Source of the DNA: Actinobacillus ureae ATCC 25976
GTDB taxonomy: Bacteria; Pseudomonadota; Gammaproteobacteria; Enterobacterales; Pasteurellaceae
Length of the DNA: 64,000 nucleotides
NCBI RefSeq assembly: GCF_000188255.1
Contig: NZ_GL831080.1
Span: forward strand, 1,275,747-1,339,746
Reading direction: 5' to 3'
A model generated the notes under the pieces. It was not told where the DNA came from and did no database searches. It worked only from the letters and a program-made list of their open reading frames with translations. Positions 61,783 to 64,000 of the stretch are shown in pieces (position 1 is the first letter of the stretch; the number at the start of each line of letters is the position of its first letter). A program made the position numbers and the translations under genes.

Positions 61783-62978
61783 TATACGAGAATCCCCAAA
61801 TCAAAAATCGGCAAATAAAGCCCAATTAAAACCGTGCCAATAATAATCCCCATAAGTAGCATTAAAATCGGCTCAAGTAATTGTGAAAGCAAATCTATTT
61901 GATAATCTAATTTCAGCTGATAAATATCGCTAATCTGCGTACACATCACCGCTAAATTAGCGCTTTTCTCCCCTATCGTGATCATTTGTACCATTTGTGG
62001 AGTGAATACTGCCGGGTTTAATCCTTCCGAAAATTTATACCCTTGTTGTAATAAAGATAACGTAAGTCGTACTTGTTCCTGTAAAAGTCGATCGTGCATT
62101 TTCTCAGATAAAAAAGCTTTTAGAGCCACTTCTAAATGCAGATGGGCACTTAACATTAGTGCAAGATTCTGGGTAAAGAAGATAATTCTCGTGTAACGAA
62201 TAACTTGATTAAAGTAGGGGATATAAGACAACAGATGCATCTGACAAGCGGTTAAATTTCCGAATTTTTTTGCAAAACAGAGCAACACTCCCATCACTAC
62301 TATACTGCCACAACATAGAAATATCCCATTCTGTCGTAAAAACGCAGAGAGAGAAAATAATAATGACGTTAACCATGGCAAATTCTGTGCCTTATCCATA
62401 TACAAATCGGCAAATTGAGGCACAATAAAAACTAACAACCCAAGCGTCAATACACACGAAATGACTAAGACAATCAGCGGATAAAATGTAATTTTTCTAA
62501 CTTTCTTCGCCAATTTATCTGCTTGATTACGTGTTTTAGCAATATTTTCCAAAACCACACCTAATTTACCACTTTGTTCGCCCATCCGAATTAATTGGAT
62601 TTCCTGCTTAGAAAGATAAAGATTCAATTTCGCTAAACTCGCAGAAAAACTATATCCTGAGCTTATCGAAGCATTTAAAGCTAATAGCCATTGATATAAC
62701 TTAATATTCGTACAATTTTCCTGCTGCATCATTAACGCTTGTTTAAAAGGAATGGAAGCATTAATCAATAATGCTAATTGCGCAAGAAATTGAGTAACTT
62801 CATCTGCTTTAGGCTGTCGAGAAAAAGTAAAATTGCGTTGAATATGAATATATTGATAACCTTTTGCCAAGAGCTTTTGTTCTGCCTCAGCATGATTTTG
62901 GGCTAATAAAATACCACTTTGTTTTTGTTGAAAACGATTCTTCGCTTTCCAGTGAAATTCAAAAATACTAACCATCAC
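61782..62978 (-). CDS. apfC: Type IV pilus inner-membrane platform protein (ApfC/PilC-like)
   Basis: PilC/GspF-type proteins form the inner-membrane platform of the pilus machine. The 398-residue product has two similar cytosolic helical domains (FLAQLALLINASIPFKQALM; NLALMLSAHLHLEVALKAFL), each with GspF-type motifs (LIRMGEQSGKLGVVLENIA; MITIGEKSANLAVM), and three membrane helices. It overlaps apfB by 11 bp and apfD by 1 bp, so the cluster is translationally coupled. Confidence 0.9.
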   Translation of the reverse strand: MMVSIFEFHWKAKNRFQQKQSGILLAQNHAEAEQKLLAKGYQYIHIQRNFTFSRQPKADEVTQFLAQLALLINASIPFKQALMMQQENCTNIKLYQWLLALNASISSGYSFSASLAKLNLYLSKQEIQLIRMGEQSGKLGVVLENIAKTRNQADKLAKKVRKITFYPLIVLVISCVLTLGLLVFIVPQFADLYMDKAQNLPWLTSLLFSLSAFLRQNGIFLCCGSIVVMGVLLCFAKKFGNLTACQMHLLSYIPYFNQVIRYTRIIFFTQNLALMLSAHLHLEVALKAFLSEKMHDRLLQEQVRLTLSLLQQGYKFSEGLNPAVFTPQMVQMITIGEKSANLAVMCTQISDIYQLKLDYQIDLLSQLLEPILMLLMGIIIGTVLIGLYLPIFDLGILV

Positions 62979-64000
62979 CTAACACCCGCTTTACTTCGTC
63001 TACTGTTGTTATGTTAGCCGCTAACTTTTGTTCAGCACTGGCTCGTAAATTGTCATAATCCAAATAAGCGGTCGATTTTTCAAAAAATTTACCTTGTTTT
63101 GCAAGTAATTGGTAAATTCCCGTTCGCCCTTTATAACCGTGATAACAGTTATCACATCCTTTTCCGCCACATTGCGGACAACGTTTACGTAATAAACGCT
63201 GTGCAATAATCAGTTGCAGCGAATTCTTAATCTCATACTCTTTAATCCCTAATTGTAGTAAGCGCTCAATTGCAGACGGCGCATCATTCGTATGTAATGT
63301 AGAAAGCACTAGATGCCCTGTTTGTGCTGCTCTTAATGCAATTTCAGCACTTTCTTGATCACGAATTTCTCCTAACATAATAATGTCCGGATCTTGTCGT
63401 AAAAATGTTCTGAGTAATTGGCTAAAGTCTAATTGAATTGCACGATTTACTTGAGTTTGGATAATCCCTTCTATCTCAATTTCAATCGGGTCTTCTGCAG
63501 TCAGAATATGCCGTTCGCTATTATTTAAATAATTTAACGCACTATATAACGTAATACTTTTACCACTGCCTGTTGGTCCTGTCACTAGAATCAGCCCTTG
63601 TGGTTGATGTAATGCCGTAAGTAGTAATTGTTTTTGTTCCGGTGAAAAACCTAATTCCAAAAAATCGAAATGAGTAGGTTTATTCTTTTGTAAACGTAAA
63701 ACGATTTTTTCACCAAAGCTCGTGGGTAAACTGGATACACGAAAATCTAATATTTCAGCCGTTACCGTCTTAAAATTAAATTGGCCGTCTTGTGGTAAAC
63801 GTGTTTCACTAATATCTAATTTAGCTAACAATTTAAGCCTTGTGATAATACGATTGGCTAAGCTAAACGATAAACTTTTATAGATACGCAATACCCCATC
63901 AATACGCAATCTAATCTGTAGCTTCTCTTTTTGCGGTTCAAAGTGAATGTCCGAAGCATTTTGCTTTAAGCAAAATTTAAATAAATTATCTAAAATCTGA
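62968..64000 (-). CDS. apfB: Type IV pilus assembly ATPase (ApfB/PilB-like), 5' end outside the window
   Basis: PilB/GspE-type ATPases power pilus extension. The frame is open to the right edge, so the start lies beyond it; in-frame sequence there reads LKQNASDIHFEPQKEKLQIR, the conserved ASDIHFEP motif. Further motifs: Walker A GPTGSGKSITL, Asp box LTAEDPIEIEI, Walker B DPDIIMLGEIRD, His box GHLVLSTLHTND and the zinc site CPQCGGKGCDNC. It is the first visible gene of apfB-apfC-apfD; the pilin gene apfA would be expected just beyond the edge. Confidence 0.9.
   Translation of the reverse strand, partial: QILDNLFKFCLKQNASDIHFEPQKEKLQIRLRIDGVLRIYKSLSFSLANRIITRLKLLAKLDISETRLPQDGQFNFKTVTAEILDFRVSSLPTSFGEKIVLRLQKNKPTHFDFLELGFSPEQKQLLLTALHQPQGLILVTGPTGSGKSITLYSALNYLNNSERHILTAEDPIEIEIEGIIQTQVNRAIQLDFSQLLRTFLRQDPDIIMLGEIRDQESAEIALRAAQTGHLVLSTLHTNDAPSAIERLLQLGIKEYEIKNSLQLIIAQRLLRKRCPQCGGKGCDNCYHGYKGRTGIYQLLAKQGKFFEKSTAYLDYDNLRASAEQKLAANITTVDEVKRVLGDG

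Overview
This window is ordinary core chromosome from a member of the Pasteurellaceae, most likely Actinobacillus (A. pleuropneumoniae or a close relative). The support is: low-to-middling GC; about 25 exact copies by eye of the 9-mer ACAAGCGGT or its complement, the core DNA-uptake word of the A. pleuropneumoniae clade (about 0.5 expected by chance in 64 kb); protein sequences of Haemophilus/Actinobacillus type; and a type IV pilus cluster laid out like apfBCD. Most genes are recognisable housekeeping genes.

Layout. 0-7.5 kb (minus strand): gyrB, ubiA, glpR, purB, hflD and a family 8 glycosyltransferase. 7.5-19 kb (minus): cydC-cydD, then the outer-membrane assembly pair tamA-tamB, then yibQ and envC. 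19-22 kb (plus): gpmA, then udk-dcd, with an argO-like exporter on the minus strand between them. 22-30 kb: pntAB, trmJ, queF, gmhB, bcp, a ParE/RelE-type toxin-antitoxin pair and hemW. 30-37 kb (plus): a CRP-controlled peptide/nickel-type ABC transporter with a Tat-exported binding protein and a fused permease-ATPase, followed by a flavoprotein. 37-41 kb: a core-MetE gene with a MetR box, then two genes truncated head to head (a DppA-type binding protein and sdaA). 41-45 kb: a probable Ibs/Sib-like type I toxin-antitoxin locus, mnmC, a YnhF-like microprotein and trpCF. 45-50 kb: fic-yqcC-truC-UPF0181, a broken secreted protein, a CYTH-domain protein and ycjX. 50-54.5 kb: smpB, serS, a frameshifted dcuC and pepE. 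54.5-55.8 kb: an FNR box, a structured RNA candidate and a decayed Excalibur-type locus. 55.9-64 kb: leuS-lptE-holA, then yacG-coaE and apfD-apfC-apfB, the last running off the right edge.

The most interesting part is 40.97-41.21 kb. A 19-residue hydrophobic peptide of the same length and ending as E. coli Ibs toxins has its own sigma70-type promoter and Shine-Dalgarno. On the opposite strand a near-perfect promoter (TTGACA, 17 bp, TATGAT) would make an RNA of about 150 nt covering the whole peptide gene. This is the architecture of an Ibs/Sib type I toxin-antitoxin. Second in interest is the FNR-box-linked structured RNA candidate near 54.6-54.8 kb. The window also shows clear decay: two genes sharing one deletion junction, a one-base frameshift in dcuC and two small genes with in-frame stops.

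All homology statements rest on recognising sequences by eye. No search or folding was run.
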